This document shows, piece after piece, positions 37,664 to 47,502 of a DNA stretch of 64,000 nt. How positions within the stretch are numbered: position 1 is the stretch's first letter; each line of letters begins with the position of its first letter. A program made the position numbers and the translations under genes. The notes below the pieces were generated by a model. It ran no database searches, was not told where the DNA came from, and saw nothing but the letters and a program-made list of their open reading frames with translations. The stretch is from Bradyrhizobium canariense (GTDB taxonomy: Bacteria; Pseudomonadota; Alphaproteobacteria; Rhizobiales; Xanthobacteraceae), in contig NZ_VSST01000009.1 in the NCBI RefSeq assembly GCF_019402665.1, forward strand, positions 1-64,000, written 5' to 3'.

Positions 37664-40600
37664 GTGGCAGGGCGGCAGCGGATAGATCGCGTCAGGCGCC
37701 AGTACAACCAATGGGTCGCCAACCAGACGCTGGAAGACTACGCGCTGCGCTTCACCGCCAAGAGCGCGCGCCGGTGGTCCGCCGCCCGCGTCGCCAACAC
37801 CGCACTGGGCGCCATCTCCTTTCTCGCTCTGGAGGCGATCGGCGGCACCATCACCCTGAACTACGGCGTGACCAACGCCACCGCCGCGATCCTCGTCGTC
37901 TCCGCCATCATCTTCTGCTGCGGCGTTCCGATTGCCTATTATGCCGCCAAATGCGGCATCGACATTGACCTGCTCACCCGCGGCGCCGGCTTTGGTTATA
38001 TCGGCTCGACCGTCACCTCGCTCATCTACGCCTCCTTCACCTTCATCTTCTTCGCGATCGAAGCGGTGATCCTGGCCACGGCGCTCGAGATGTGCTTCGG
38101 CATTCCGCGCCCGATCGGCTATCTCATCAGCGCGGTCGCGATCATCCCGCTTGTCACCTACGGCATCACGCTGATCAGCCGCTTCCAGCTCTGGACGCAG
38201 CCGATCTGGATCATCCTGCACATCCTGCCCTTCGCGGCGATCGCCTGGGCCAATCCTTACTCGTTCACGGAGTGGCGCAAATTCGCCGGCGAGCACGGCG
38301 ACCCCAGCGGACATTTCGATCTGCTGCTGTTCGGTGTCGCATCTTCCGTGGTGTTTTCGCTGGTGGCCCAGATCGGCGAGCAGGTCGACTTCCTCAGGTT
38401 CCTGCCGCGCGACCGCCGCACCTCGCGAACGTCGTGGTGGGCCGCCCTGCTGATCGCGGGCCCCGGCTGGATCATCTTCGGCGCGCTGAAATTGCTGCTG
38501 GGCTCGTTTCTCGCCTTCTTCGCGCTGAGCCACGGTCTCTCCAGCGAGCTGGCGGCCGAGCCGGCGCACATGTATCTCGAAGCGTTTCGCTACGTGCTGT
38601 CGCAGCCGGACATGGCCCTGGCACTCACCGGCGCGTTCGTGATCCTGTCGCAGCTCAAGATCAACGTCACCAACGCCTATGCAGGCTCGATCGCCTGGTC
38701 GAACTTCTTCTCGCGTCTGACACATAGCCATCCCGGCCGGGTCGTCTGGCTGGTGTTCAACGTGATGGTGGCGCTGCTGCTGATGGAGATCGGCGTCTAC
38801 AAGGCCTTGGAGCAGACGCTCGCGCTCTACTCCAATGTCGCGATCGCCTGGGTCGGGGCGCTGGTGTCCGATCTCGTGGTCAACAAGCCGCTCGGCCTGC
38901 GCCCACCGCAGATGGAGTTCAAGCGCGCCCATCTCTACGACATCAACCCGGTCGGCGTCGGCGCGATGACGATCGCGACCATCGTCTCGATCGCGGCATT
39001 CTACGGCCTGTTCGGCTCGACCATGAAAGCGCTCGCGGCCTTCGTCGCGCTGACGGTCGCCTTCGTCACTGCGCCCGTCATCGCCTGGCTCACCGACGGT
39101 AAATACTACATCGCGCGCAAGCCGAAGCGGAGCTGGGCCAATATCGAATCGATCCAGTGCTGCATCTGCGAGCACCATTTCGAGCCGGAGGACATGACCT
39201 CCTGTCCTGCCTATGCCGGCCCGATCTGCTCGCTATGCTGCTCGCTCGACGCGCGCTGCCATGATTTGTGCAAACCGCATGCGCGGGCGCAGGTGCAGTT
39301 CGCCGACGCGCTCGCCAGGATCCTGCCGCAGTCGATCTATCAGCGGATCAATTCGCAGTTCGGCCACTACATCGGTGTGTTCGTGGTCTCCGCGGGCCTC
39401 GTCGCGCTGGTGCTGGGGCTGATCTACCTCCAGACCTCGGTCAGCGTGCCAGGCGAGAACATGCTCGTCTCCCACGTGCTCTGGAAGGTGTTCTTCTCGC
39501 TCAGCATCATCATCGGCGTGGTGGCCTGGCTGTTCGTGCTGGCGCAGCAGAGCCGACGGGCCGCCGAAGCCGAGACCCGGCGCCAGACCACGCTGCTGAT
39601 CCAGGAGATCGACGCGCACAAGCGCACCGATGCCGAGCTCCAGCGCGCCAAGGAAATCGCCGAATCCGCCAACCTCGCCAAGAGCCGCTACGTGGTGGGC
39701 CTGAGCCACGAGCTGCGCTCGCCGCTGAATGCGATCAGCGGCTATGCCCAACTCCTGGAGCAGGACACCACGCTCAACACCAAGCCGCGCGACCAGGTCC
39801 GCGTCGTCCGCCGCAGCGCCGATCACCTCTCCGGCCTGATCGACGGCATTCTGGACATCTCCAAGATCGAGGCGGGGCGGCTGTACCTGTCGCGCGACGA
39901 GGTGCGCTTGACCGAATTCCTCGACCAGCTCGTCGGCATGTTTCGCCTCCAGGCCGCTGCCAAGAGCATCGACTTCGTGTTCAGACGGCCGGCACATTTG
40001 CCGGTCGTGGTCTATGCCGACGAAAAGCGGCTGCGCCAGGTGCTGATCAATCTGCTGTCCAACGCGATCAAATTCACCCAGACCGGCAGTGTGCAGTTCG
40101 TGGTGCACTATCGCAGCCCGGTCGCGGAGTTCGAGGTGATCGACACCGGCCCGGGCATCCAGGGCGACGATCTCGAACGCATCTTCGCCCCCTTCGAACG
40201 CGGCGCGCTCGGTGTCTCGCAGCCGCAGACCGGCACTGGGCTCGGCCTGACCATCAGCCGGCTGCTCGCCGGCGTCATGGGCGGCGATATCAAGGTCTTG
40301 AGCACGGTCGGCAGCGGCAGCACGTTCAAGGTCAAGATGCTGCTATCGGAAGTCACCAATCCGCAGCGCATTGCGCCGGTGGAGGCCCCGATCTCTGGCT
40401 ATCACGGCGCGCGCAAGACCATCCTCATCACCGACGACGATCCCGTGCATCGCGACCTCCTGCGTGAGGTGTTGACACCGCTCGGCTTCATCCTGCTCAG
40501 CGCTCCCGACGGACCTGGCTGCCTGGCGCTGGCCCAGCACTGCCGGCCCGATCTGTTCCTGCTCGACATCTCCATGCCGGGCATGGACGGCTGGACGGTC

Positions 40601-41035
40601 GCGGAGACGCTACGCGCGAACGGACACCATCAGGCGCGCATCCTGATGGTGTCGGCCAGCGCGCTCGAGGCCCACGGCACACCGCTGGCGCAGCCTTTCC
40701 ACGACGGCTATCTGATGAAGCCGATCGACATTCCCAGGCTTTTGGAAGGCATCCGCCAGCTTCTCAAGATCGAATGGCAATACGGCTCGGATGAGATCGC
40801 CGTGCCGCTATGGCGGCCGGAGAGCGGCTCGCGGCCGCCTGTACGACACATCGAAGCGCTGATCGGGCTTGGTCAGATCGGCTACGTCAAGGCTATCCAG
40901 TTGAAGCTGGACGAGATCGGCAGCGAGCACCCTGAACATGCCGACTTCGTCGCGGAAATGCGGTCGCTGATCGACCGCTTCGATCTCGACCAGTACATGG
41001 CCACATTGAAGACGTTGCATGCGTATGAGCACTGA
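37664..41035 (+). CDS. NCS1 transporter-like sensor histidine kinase with receiver domain
   Basis: 1123 aa fusion. Residues about 40-480 are a multi-span membrane region resembling NCS1 purine/cytosine/allantoin permeases (ALEAIGGTITLNYGVTNATAAI near the start). A cysteine-rich segment, residues 499-539, has nine Cys and several His (C499, C500, C502, C514, C522, C525, C526, C532, C536), likely zinc-binding. Two more membrane segments and a coiled coil lead to a HisKA domain with phospho-acceptor H682 (SHELRSPLN), an ATPase domain (DTGPGIQ, GTGLGLTIS) and a receiver domain with D968. GTG start, GGGGG upstream. Divergent from the amide operon and translationally overlapped with the response regulator; probably senses an amide or other nitrogen compound. 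Confidence 0.88.
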   Translation: MAGRQRIDRVRRQYNQWVANQTLEDYALRFTAKSARRWSAARVANTALGAISFLALEAIGGTITLNYGVTNATAAILVVSAIIFCCGVPIAYYAAKCGIDIDLLTRGAGFGYIGSTVTSLIYASFTFIFFAIEAVILATALEMCFGIPRPIGYLISAVAIIPLVTYGITLISRFQLWTQPIWIILHILPFAAIAWANPYSFTEWRKFAGEHGDPSGHFDLLLFGVASSVVFSLVAQIGEQVDFLRFLPRDRRTSRTSWWAALLIAGPGWIIFGALKLLLGSFLAFFALSHGLSSELAAEPAHMYLEAFRYVLSQPDMALALTGAFVILSQLKINVTNAYAGSIAWSNFFSRLTHSHPGRVVWLVFNVMVALLLMEIGVYKALEQTLALYSNVAIAWVGALVSDLVVNKPLGLRPPQMEFKRAHLYDINPVGVGAMTIATIVSIAAFYGLFGSTMKALAAFVALTVAFVTAPVIAWLTDGKYYIARKPKRSWANIESIQCCICEHHFEPEDMTSCPAYAGPICSLCCSLDARCHDLCKPHARAQVQFADALARILPQSIYQRINSQFGHYIGVFVVSAGLVALVLGLIYLQTSVSVPGENMLVSHVLWKVFFSLSIIIGVVAWLFVLAQQSRRAAEAETRRQTTLLIQEIDAHKRTDAELQRAKEIAESANLAKSRYVVGLSHELRSPLNAISGYAQLLEQDTTLNTKPRDQVRVVRRSADHLSGLIDGILDISKIEAGRLYLSRDEVRLTEFLDQLVGMFRLQAAAKSIDFVFRRPAHLPVVVYADEKRLRQVLINLLSNAIKFTQTGSVQFVVHYRSPVAEFEVIDTGPGIQGDDLERIFAPFERGALGVSQPQTGTGLGLTISRLLAGVMGGDIKVLSTVGSGSTFKVKMLLSEVTNPQRIAPVEAPISGYHGARKTILITDDDPVHRDLLREVLTPLGFILLSAPDGPGCLALAQHCRPDLFLLDISMPGMDGWTVAETLRANGHHQARILMVSASALEAHGTPLAQPFHDGYLMKPIDIPRLLEGIRQLLKIEWQYGSDEIAVPLWRPESGSRPPVRHIEALIGLGQIGYVKAIQLKLDEIGSEHPEHADFVAEMRSLIDRFDLDQYMATLKTLHAYEH

Positions 41036-41948
41036 GTCGAAAAAGCGCGACGTCGCGCTCGTTGTCGACGACTCCCCGGAGACGCTGCGGCTGCTCACCG
41101 ACGCGCTCGACAGCGCCGGGATGACGGTAATGGTGGCGCTCGACGGCGCGGCCGCGATGCGCATCGTCGACCAGATCACGCCTGACATCGTGCTGCTCGA
41201 CGCGGTGATGCCGGGCATGGACGGGTTCGAGACCTGCCGCCGCCTCAAGCGTGATGCGGGTCTTGCCAATGTCCCGGTGATCTTCATGACGGGGCTCGCC
41301 GAGACCGAGCACATCGTGCGCGGGCTGGAGGCCGGCGGCGTCGACTACGTGACGAAGCCGATCGTGATCGAGGAGATGCTGGCGCGCATCCGCGTTCATC
41401 TCGGCAATGCGCGGCTGACGCAAAGCGCACGCGCTGCGCTCGACGTCTCGGGCCGATTCCTGTTCGCGGTCAACCGCCAGGGCAAATTATTGTGGGCGAC
41501 CCCGCAGGCGCAGAAGCTGCTGGCGGACCACCACGGCGCGCAGGCCGACGACGATTTCGTCCTGCCGGTATCATTGCTGCAATGGCTGGAGCAGGCCAAG
41601 GGCAAGGGCAGCTCGAAGTCTCAGGCCGCTTCCCTGCCCGACAATCCTCAACTCCGGTTGTACTACATGGGCGAGACCGCGCCGAACGAGTTCCTGCTGC
41701 GGCTGTCCAGGGAGTCCGGCACCGCGCCGCCACCCGAATTCACCAGCGAGCTTGGCCTCACCACCCGCGAAGGCGAGGTGCTGGCCTGGCTCAGCAAGGG
41801 CAAGACCAACCGCGACATCGCGCAGATCTTGGGCTTGAGCCCGCGCACGGTCGACAAGCATCTCGAGCAGATCTACTCCAAGCTTGGGGTCGAGAACCGG
41901 ACTGCGGCTGCGGCGATTGCAACGAATGCAACAAGAAGGAATTCCTGA
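41019..41948 (+). CDS. Response regulator, receiver + LuxR-type DNA-binding domain
   Basis: 309 aa. N-terminal receiver domain with acidic pair VVDDSP, phospho-acceptor D61 (DIVLLDAVMPG) and K114 (YVTKPI). A linker of about 110 residues follows, then a LuxR/FixJ helix-turn-helix at about 245-305 (LTTREGEVLAWLSKGKTNRDIAQILGLSPRTVDKH). It overlaps the kinase gene by 17 bases; ATG 41025 is an alternative start. It is the natural phosphoryl partner of that kinase and a likely activator of the divergent urt-fmd-amiE operon. Confidence 0.93.
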   Translation: MRMSTESKKRDVALVVDDSPETLRLLTDALDSAGMTVMVALDGAAAMRIVDQITPDIVLLDAVMPGMDGFETCRRLKRDAGLANVPVIFMTGLAETEHIVRGLEAGGVDYVTKPIVIEEMLARIRVHLGNARLTQSARAALDVSGRFLFAVNRQGKLLWATPQAQKLLADHHGAQADDDFVLPVSLLQWLEQAKGKGSSKSQAASLPDNPQLRLYYMGETAPNEFLLRLSRESGTAPPPEFTSELGLTTREGEVLAWLSKGKTNRDIAQILGLSPRTVDKHLEQIYSKLGVENRTAAAAIATNATRRNS

Positions 41949-41960
41949 CCCCCCACCGCC

Positions 41961-42101
41961 GTCGTCCTGGACAAGCGCAGCGAAGCGGAGCGCCGATCCA
42001 GGACCCATTACCACGGTACGTCGTATGGCGAAGACTCTTGATGACAAGCTCGCGCCGCAACATCTCCCTGGGGTGATGGTCCTGGCTTTCGCCAGGACGA
42101 C
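41961..42101. repeat. Palindromic intergenic repeat, family A, copy 3
   Basis: Left arm GTCGTCCTGGACAAGCGCAGCGAAGCGG...GATCCAGGACCCATTACC, right arm GGTCCTGGCTTTCGCCAGGACGAC, with the inner CATCTCCCTGGGGTGATGG segment. It lies between convergent genes, a position where it could stop transcription from both sides. Confidence 0.83.
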
Positions 42102-42131
42102 GGAGAAGTTTGTAGCGTCGCCTGCCGCGCC

Positions 42132-43634
42132 TCACCCGTACACGAACTCCCCGCCATCCAGATCCGTCTTCGGGATCTCGTCCTTTTCGGTCCAGTAATC
42201 CTGGCTGTGCTGCCATTCCGGTTTGTCGCCGCGCTTGGGCAGCAGGTCCATGTTGCGCATCATGTAGCCGGGGTTGAAGTTTTCCGGATCGATCCAGGGC
42301 AGGATCGGCATGTTGTGGTCTTCGGCGCGCAACTTGACCTCGACCTTCTTCTTGCCTTTGACCTTCATGTGACCGAGCAGGCGGCAGACGAAGTCGGCGA
42401 CGAGGTCGACGCGCAGCGTCCAGCTGGCGCGGAAATAGCCGAACACCCAGACCATGTTCGGCACGCCCGTGAACATCATGCCGCGATAGGTGACGGTGTC
42501 GCCGAAAGCGAGCGGCTTGCCGTCGATCTCGAAGGCGATGTCGCCGAGCGCCGCGAGATTGAAGCCGGTCGCGGTGACGATGATGTCAGCTTCCAGCAGC
42601 TTGCCGGATTTGAGCTGGATACCGTTCTCGACGAAACATTCGATCTCGTCGGTGACGACAGACGCCTTGCCGCTGGCGATGCCCTTGAACAGATCGGCAT
42701 CGGGCACGAAGGCGATGCGCTGCCGCCAGGGCCGGTAGCTCGGCGTGAAATGTGTGTCGACATCGTACTCCGGACCGAGCACCGCGCTGATCTGCCCGAT
42801 CAGCTCTTGCTTCACCTGCTCGGGTTTTGACAAGCAAAGCTTGGTGAACGCGTCCTGCTCGAACAGGATCTTGCGGCGGACGATCTCGTGGATCCAGGCC
42901 TCGTCGATCTGAAGCCGGCGCAGCTCCTCCGCGATCTCGATGGCGTTGCGCCCGAGACGGAAATAGGTGGGCGACCGCTGCAGCATTGTGACATGCGCGC
43001 ATTTGTCGGCGATATTCGGCACCAGCGTCGCCGCCGTCGCGCCGGAGCCGATCACGACGACCTTCTTGTTCGCGAGGTCGATATCATCGGGCCAGGTCTG
43101 CGGATGAACGATGCGGCCCTTGAAGCGATCCGTGCCCTTCCATTCCGGCGTATAGCCTTCCGAATGGCGGTAATAGCCTTGGCACATCCAGAGGAAGTTC
43201 GCCGTGAAAGTTTTCGGCTCGCCGGTGTCGATCGTCACCGCCTCGATGGTCCAGAGGTTCTGTTCGCTCGACCAGCTCGCCGAATTGATCTTGTGCTTGT
43301 AGCGGATATGCCGCGCGATATCGTTTTCGTCGATCACCTCGTTCATGTAGGCGAGGATTTCGTCGGCGGTCGCGATCGGCGGCCCGACCCAGGGCTTGAA
43401 GCTATAACCGAAGGTGTGGAGGTCGCTGTCCGAACGAATTCCGGGATAGCGGTGCGTGGTCCATGTGCCGCCGAACGTCGCCTGCGTTTCCAGGATGACG
43501 AAGCTCGCACCCGGAAGCTGCTTGGTCATGTGATAGGCGCTACCGATACCCGAGATACCGGCACCGACGATCAGCACGTCGAAATGTTCAGAAGCTTGTT
43601 TGGCCGTGGCGTGACTGCGAACAGCGACATTCAT
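42132..43634 (-). CDS. Flavin-containing monooxygenase, EthA-like Baeyer-Villiger type
   Basis: 500 aa FAD/NADPH enzyme. FAD-binding VGAGISGIG is at about 23-31, the Baeyer-Villiger fingerprint FKGRIVHPQTW (FxGxxxHxxxW) is intact, and a second nucleotide site VVVIGSGATA follows. The RYPGIRSDSDLHTFGYSFKPW block closely resembles mycobacterial EthA, which oxidises ketones and thioamides. The natural substrate here is not known. It stands alone between the regulator and a protease gene. Confidence 0.92.
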   Translation of the reverse strand: MNVAVRSHATAKQASEHFDVLIVGAGISGIGSAYHMTKQLPGASFVILETQATFGGTWTTHRYPGIRSDSDLHTFGYSFKPWVGPPIATADEILAYMNEVIDENDIARHIRYKHKINSASWSSEQNLWTIEAVTIDTGEPKTFTANFLWMCQGYYRHSEGYTPEWKGTDRFKGRIVHPQTWPDDIDLANKKVVVIGSGATAATLVPNIADKCAHVTMLQRSPTYFRLGRNAIEIAEELRRLQIDEAWIHEIVRRKILFEQDAFTKLCLSKPEQVKQELIGQISAVLGPEYDVDTHFTPSYRPWRQRIAFVPDADLFKGIASGKASVVTDEIECFVENGIQLKSGKLLEADIIVTATGFNLAALGDIAFEIDGKPLAFGDTVTYRGMMFTGVPNMVWVFGYFRASWTLRVDLVADFVCRLLGHMKVKGKKKVEVKLRAEDHNMPILPWIDPENFNPGYMMRNMDLLPKRGDKPEWQHSQDYWTEKDEIPKTDLDGGEFVYG

Positions 43635-43759
43635 TGTTGCTTCTATGCCTTGCTTGTTTTTGTGCCCGCCCTTGATTGGGCGGCGCGTTTCCTCCGCGAC
43701 GGACGTGGTTGCCCATCGCGCTTCCGCTTCAAGATGACATAGATCAGGGCGCGGTCAAA

Positions 43760-44518
43760 TCACAGCGCCGCACCCCAGATCCGCGCGGTCTGCAAGATCC
43801 AGTCGCGATAGAGCGTGAGCGGCGTGACGCCGGTCAGCCCGCCGCAGCCGGCGGCTCCGTTCGGCCCCGTGGACCAACTGATGACGCCGACGAGCACGGC
43901 TCCGGTCGGCTTGTCCTCGAACACGGGACCGCCGGAATCACCGGTGCAAGCCCCAATTCCGTCGCGAACACCGTTGGTTACGGGGTCGACCAGCCTGATC
44001 TGGAGCGTGCCGGGCTGCCCCGTCGCGACGAGGCCGGCAACACGCGTCGCGCCGCCACTCTTGCCGTCGCCACGCACGGTGACGCCAATACCGGCGATGA
44101 CGAAGCGGCTGCCGACCTGGATCGGAATATTCGGCGCACCGACCGGCACCGTCGATTTTCCCTTGAGTGGAATTTCCAATTGCAGAAGCGCCAGGTCGGC
44201 GGTAGCGCGATGCGCTTGCATCGCCTGCATGTTGAAATTCGGATGGATCGCGACGGTGCGGACATTCAGCAGCTGCGGCTGCCCGTCGGTGCCGCGATCG
44301 ACGATCTTGTAGTCCGCGCCGGGCTGCACGCAGTGGGCAACGGTGAGCACCAGCTTTGGCGCAACCAGGGTGCCGGTACAGAAATTACCGCGCGAGCCGA
44401 CGATCGTGACGACGGCGCGCGCGACGCCATCGGCCTGCGGCGTGCCGCCGCCAACGATGGCATAAGCGGGCGTGGCGAGCAGCAGCGCGGTTGCGATGAT
44501 GGTTACAAGCTTTTTCAT
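43760..44518 (-). CDS. Secreted trypsin-like serine protease (S1 family)
   Basis: 252 aa. A signal peptide ends AYA at residue 20, so the mature protein starts IVGGG, the same N-terminus that activates trypsin. The catalytic triad is complete: His62 (TVAHC), Asp108 (ADLALLQ) and Ser195 (GDSGGPV), with Asp194 available to pair with the new N-terminal Ile. No propeptide is present. Start at 44518 is tentative: ATG 44542 would add 8 residues to the signal peptide. Substrate unknown. Confidence 0.87.
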   Translation of the reverse strand: MKKLVTIIATALLLATPAYAIVGGGTPQADGVARAVVTIVGSRGNFCTGTLVAPKLVLTVAHCVQPGADYKIVDRGTDGQPQLLNVRTVAIHPNFNMQAMQAHRATADLALLQLEIPLKGKSTVPVGAPNIPIQVGSRFVIAGIGVTVRGDGKSGGATRVAGLVATGQPGTLQIRLVDPVTNGVRDGIGACTGDSGGPVFEDKPTGAVLVGVISWSTGPNGAAGCGGLTGVTPLTLYRDWILQTARIWGAAL

Positions 44519-44629
44519 GGGAACACGCTTTGGTATCGGCATCGCTGACGGCGGTGGGATGGCTTCGGACTGGCCCTTGCCGATAGCGCATGCTAGCGCT
44601 CTTGGAAAGGAATTGACGAGGGCGGGATC

Positions 44630-45265
44630 TTGACGATCGAGGCTGTGATCTTTGATTTTGGCGGCGTGCTGACGAGTTCGCCGTTTGAGGCGTTCACGCG
44701 GTTCGAGACAGAGCGTGGCCTGCCCATCGACATCATCCGGCGCACCAACGCCGCCAATCATCTGGAAAATGCATGGGCCAAGTTCGAGCGCGCCGAGGTC
44801 GACATCGACACGTTCGATCATTTGTTCGCGACGGAATCGCTGGCGCTCGGCGCAGAGGTGCGCGGCCGCGATGTGCTCCCGCTGCTTCAGGGGGATCTGC
44901 GCCCCGAGATGGTCGAAGCGCTGAAGCGCATCAAGGCGCAATTCAAGACCGGCTGCATTACCAACAATCTGCCGGCCAATGCGATCGGCAGCATGACCGG
45001 GCGCTCACTCTATGTCGCCGAGGTGATGGTGCTGTTTGATCATGTGATCGAGTCCGCCAAGATCGGCCTGCGCAAACCCGACCCGCGCATTTATCAGCTG
45101 ATGGTCGAGGCGCTGAAGGTCGATCCGAAGAATTGCGTCTATCTCGACGATCTCGGCGTCAATCTGAAGCCGGCCCGCGAGATGGGCATGACGACGATCA
45201 AGGTCACCAGCGGCGCCCAGGCGATCGCTGAGCTCGAGGCCGCGACGGGATTGAAGCTGAGCTAG
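44630..45265 (+). CDS. HAD-superfamily hydrolase (HAD-IA)
   Basis: 211 aa. Motif I is VIFDFGGVL with nucleophile Asp9; the residue two after it is Gly, not the Asp of most phosphatases, as in epoxide-hydrolase N-domain/ACAD10-type HADs. Motif III is LRKPDP and motif IV YLDDLG. TTG start at 44630 with GAGGGCGGG upstream. Divergent from the protease. Reaction unknown. Confidence 0.87.
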   Translation: MTIEAVIFDFGGVLTSSPFEAFTRFETERGLPIDIIRRTNAANHLENAWAKFERAEVDIDTFDHLFATESLALGAEVRGRDVLPLLQGDLRPEMVEALKRIKAQFKTGCITNNLPANAIGSMTGRSLYVAEVMVLFDHVIESAKIGLRKPDPRIYQLMVEALKVDPKNCVYLDDLGVNLKPAREMGMTTIKVTSGAQAIAELEAATGLKLS

Positions 45266-45274
45266 GCGGTGAAC

Positions 45275-45371
45275 CGTAGGGTGGGCAAAGCGAAGCGTGC
45301 CCACCAAAGCTCGCGCGGCCCGGAATGAATATGGTGGGCACGGCGCGATGCGCCTTTGCCCCACCCTACGA
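45275..45371. repeat. Palindromic intergenic repeat, family C, copy 2
   Basis: Arms CGTAGGGTGGGCAAAGCGAAGCGTGCCCACC and GGTGGGCACGGCGCGATGCGCCTTTGCCCCACCCTACG; the right arm has one extra C relative to copy 1. It separates two convergent genes. Confidence 0.85.
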
Positions 45372-45374
45372 ACG

Positions 45375-46484
45375 CTACTCCGCCGCGGCTGCGATCCGCT
45401 CCGGAAACGCCGCGGCAAGTGACGCGCGATCGGCTTTCAGCACGCCGCGCTCGGTGATGAGGCCGGTGACGAGCCGCGCCGGGGTGACGTCGAAGGCATA
45501 ATTCGCGACCGGCGAGCCCTCCGGCACGATGCGCACGGTCTCAAGTCTTCCGTCCGCAGTGCGGCCGGTCATGTCGGTGACTTCCGTGCCGCTGCGCTGC
45601 TCGATCGGGATGTCGCGGATGCCGTCATCGACGGCGAAGTCGATCGTCGGCGACGGCAGCGCGACATAGAACGGCACGTTATTGTCGTGCGCGGCGAGCG
45701 CCTTCAAATATGTGCCGATCTTGTTGCAGACGTCGCCATTGGCAGCAACGCGATCGGTGCCGACGATGGCGAGATCGACCATGCCGTGCTGCATCAGATG
45801 CCCGCCGGTGTTGTCCGGAATCACCGTATGCGCCACGCCGTGATGGCCGAGCTCCCAGGCCGTGAGCGAGGCGCCCTGGTTGCGCGGACGCGTCTCGTCG
45901 ACCCAGACATGGACCTTGATGCCGCGCTCATGCGCCAGATAGATCGGCGCTGTCGCCGTGCCCCAGTCGACGGTCGCAAGCCAGCCGGCGTTGCAATGGG
46001 TCAGCACATTGACGGTCTCGCCCGACTTCTTTTTTGCGACGATCGCCTCGATGAGTTTCAGGCCATTGCCGGCGATGCCGCGGTTGATCTCGACGTCCTG
46101 CTCGACGATCTCGTCGGCGCGCGCATAGGCAGCTTCGGCGCGCTCCAGCGGATCGATCGGCGCGAGGCTCGCGCGCATCTCGTCCAGGGCCCATTTAAGA
46201 TTGATCGCCGTCGGCCGCGCCACCACGAGCGTGTCGTAGGCGCGCTTCAGCCCGGCGTCGGAAGCATCCTCGCGCATCGCCAGCGCCATGCCGTAAGCTG
46301 CGGTCGCGCCGATCAGTGGCGCACCGCGCACCAGCATGTCGCGGATGGCGACGGCCGCGTCCTCGCATGAGGTCAGCTTCGCAACGATGAACTCATGCGG
46401 CAGCCGGCGCTGGTCGATCGCGCCGACCGACCAGCCGTCGCGCTCACGCCAGATGCTGCGGAAATGCTTGCCGTCGACCTTCAT
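45375..46484 (-). CDS. mtnA: S-methyl-5-thioribose-1-phosphate isomerase
   Basis: 369 aa aldose-ketose isomerase of the methionine salvage pathway, turning methylthioribose-1-phosphate into methylthioribulose-1-phosphate. The catalytic Cys ([11 protein letters not shown]) and Asp ([20 protein letters not shown]) motifs are present. It lies 18 nt after mtnP, which makes its substrate, so the pair acts in sequence. Later salvage genes are not in the window. Confidence 0.95.
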   Translation of the reverse strand: MKVDGKHFRSIWRERDGWSVGAIDQRRLPHEFIVAKLTSCEDAAVAIRDMLVRGAPLIGATAAYGMALAMREDASDAGLKRAYDTLVVARPTAINLKWALDEMRASLAPIDPLERAEAAYARADEIVEQDVEINRGIAGNGLKLIEAIVAKKKSGETVNVLTHCNAGWLATVDWGTATAPIYLAHERGIKVHVWVDETRPRNQGASLTAWELGHHGVAHTVIPDNTGGHLMQHGMVDLAIVGTDRVAANGDVCNKIGTYLKALAAHDNNVPFYVALPSPTIDFAVDDGIRDIPIEQRSGTEVTDMTGRTADGRLETVRIVPEGSPVANYAFDVTPARLVTGLITERGVLKADRASLAAAFPERIAAAAE

Positions 46485-46502
46485 GGCATTCTGCCTTTCG
46501 TA

Positions 46503-47378
46503 TCACGTTCGCAGGATGCGCCCGGCCACCGCATCGAGCTTCTTCAGGAGCTCGGGATCGCGCGCCTCGGGCGCGGTGATCAGCGCGGTATCGAGCGCGC
46601 GGTCCGAGCCGATCGGGCACGGCTCATGCTCGCGCGGGAAGTCTTTCGCCAGCCGCGCCACCAGCGCTTTTGCCTTGTCGGCGTTCGAGCTCAGAACGCG
46701 GATGATGTCCTGCACGGTGACGGCGTCGTGATCGGGATGCCAGCAATCGAAATCCGTCACCATCGCAACGGTGGCGTAGCAAAGCTCGGCCTCACGCGCG
46801 AGTTTCGCCTCGGGCATGTTGGTCATGCCGATCACGGAATAGCCCAGCGTCTTGTAGGTCATGCTTTCCGCATAGGTCGAGAATTGCGGTCCCTCCATGC
46901 AGACATAGGTGCCGCCTCGCGCAAACGCGATGCCCTCGGCTTCGGCCGCCGTGGCAAGATGGATGCGCAGCCGCGGCGAGACCGGGTGCGCCATCGACAC
47001 ATGCGCGACGCATCCCCTCCCGAAGAACGAGCTCTCGCGCTTGTGGGTACGATCGACGAACTGGTCGACGAGAACGAAGGTTCCCGGCGGCAGCTCCTCC
47101 CTGAACGAGCCGCAGGCCGACAGCGAGATCAGGTCGGTGACGCCGGCGCGCTTGAGGATGTCGATATTGGCGCGATAATTGATATCGGAGGGCGACAGCC
47201 GGTGGCCCTTGTCGTGGCGCGGCAGGAACACGATCGGCAGGCCGGCAATGGAGCCGCGCCGCAGGGGCGCCGACGGCTCGCCCCAGGGGCTCCTGATCAC
47301 CTCTTCGCGAGCGTCCTCCAGCCCCGGCAGATCGTAGATGCCGGAGCCGCCGATGATGCCCAATACCGCCTGCGCCAT
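46503..47378 (-). CDS. mtnP: S-methyl-5'-thioadenosine phosphorylase
   Basis: 291 aa. GGSGIYDLPG at the phosphate site, PRHDKGHRLSPSDINYRAN and EGPQFSTYAES...GMTNMPEAKLAREAELCY are the family hallmarks. It splits methylthioadenosine, a by-product of polyamine and homoserine-lactone synthesis, into adenine and methylthioribose-1-phosphate. ATG 47378 has GGAGCAGGC upstream. Operon with mtnA. Confidence 0.95.
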   Translation of the reverse strand: MAQAVLGIIGGSGIYDLPGLEDAREEVIRSPWGEPSAPLRRGSIAGLPIVFLPRHDKGHRLSPSDINYRANIDILKRAGVTDLISLSACGSFREELPPGTFVLVDQFVDRTHKRESSFFGRGCVAHVSMAHPVSPRLRIHLATAAEAEGIAFARGGTYVCMEGPQFSTYAESMTYKTLGYSVIGMTNMPEAKLAREAELCYATVAMVTDFDCWHPDHDAVTVQDIIRVLSSNADKAKALVARLAKDFPREHEPCPIGSDRALDTALITAPEARDPELLKKLDAVAGRILRT

Positions 47379-47502
47379 GCCTGCTCCACCCCGTTTGCGC
47401 CATCGCAATCCCGAGAGGAAGCTATGCCAGTTTTACATCGGTTTTGGAACGGGGGATGGGATCAGGAAGTGCCGTCAGGAGGATGCGCGCCAGCACTCCT
47501 GA

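Noticed and set aside
37028..39178. 716-codon minus-strand frame across urtA's start and the sensor kinase
   Set aside because: It spans a divergent promoter and reads as low-complexity Arg/Asp/Gly; both real genes are well supported.
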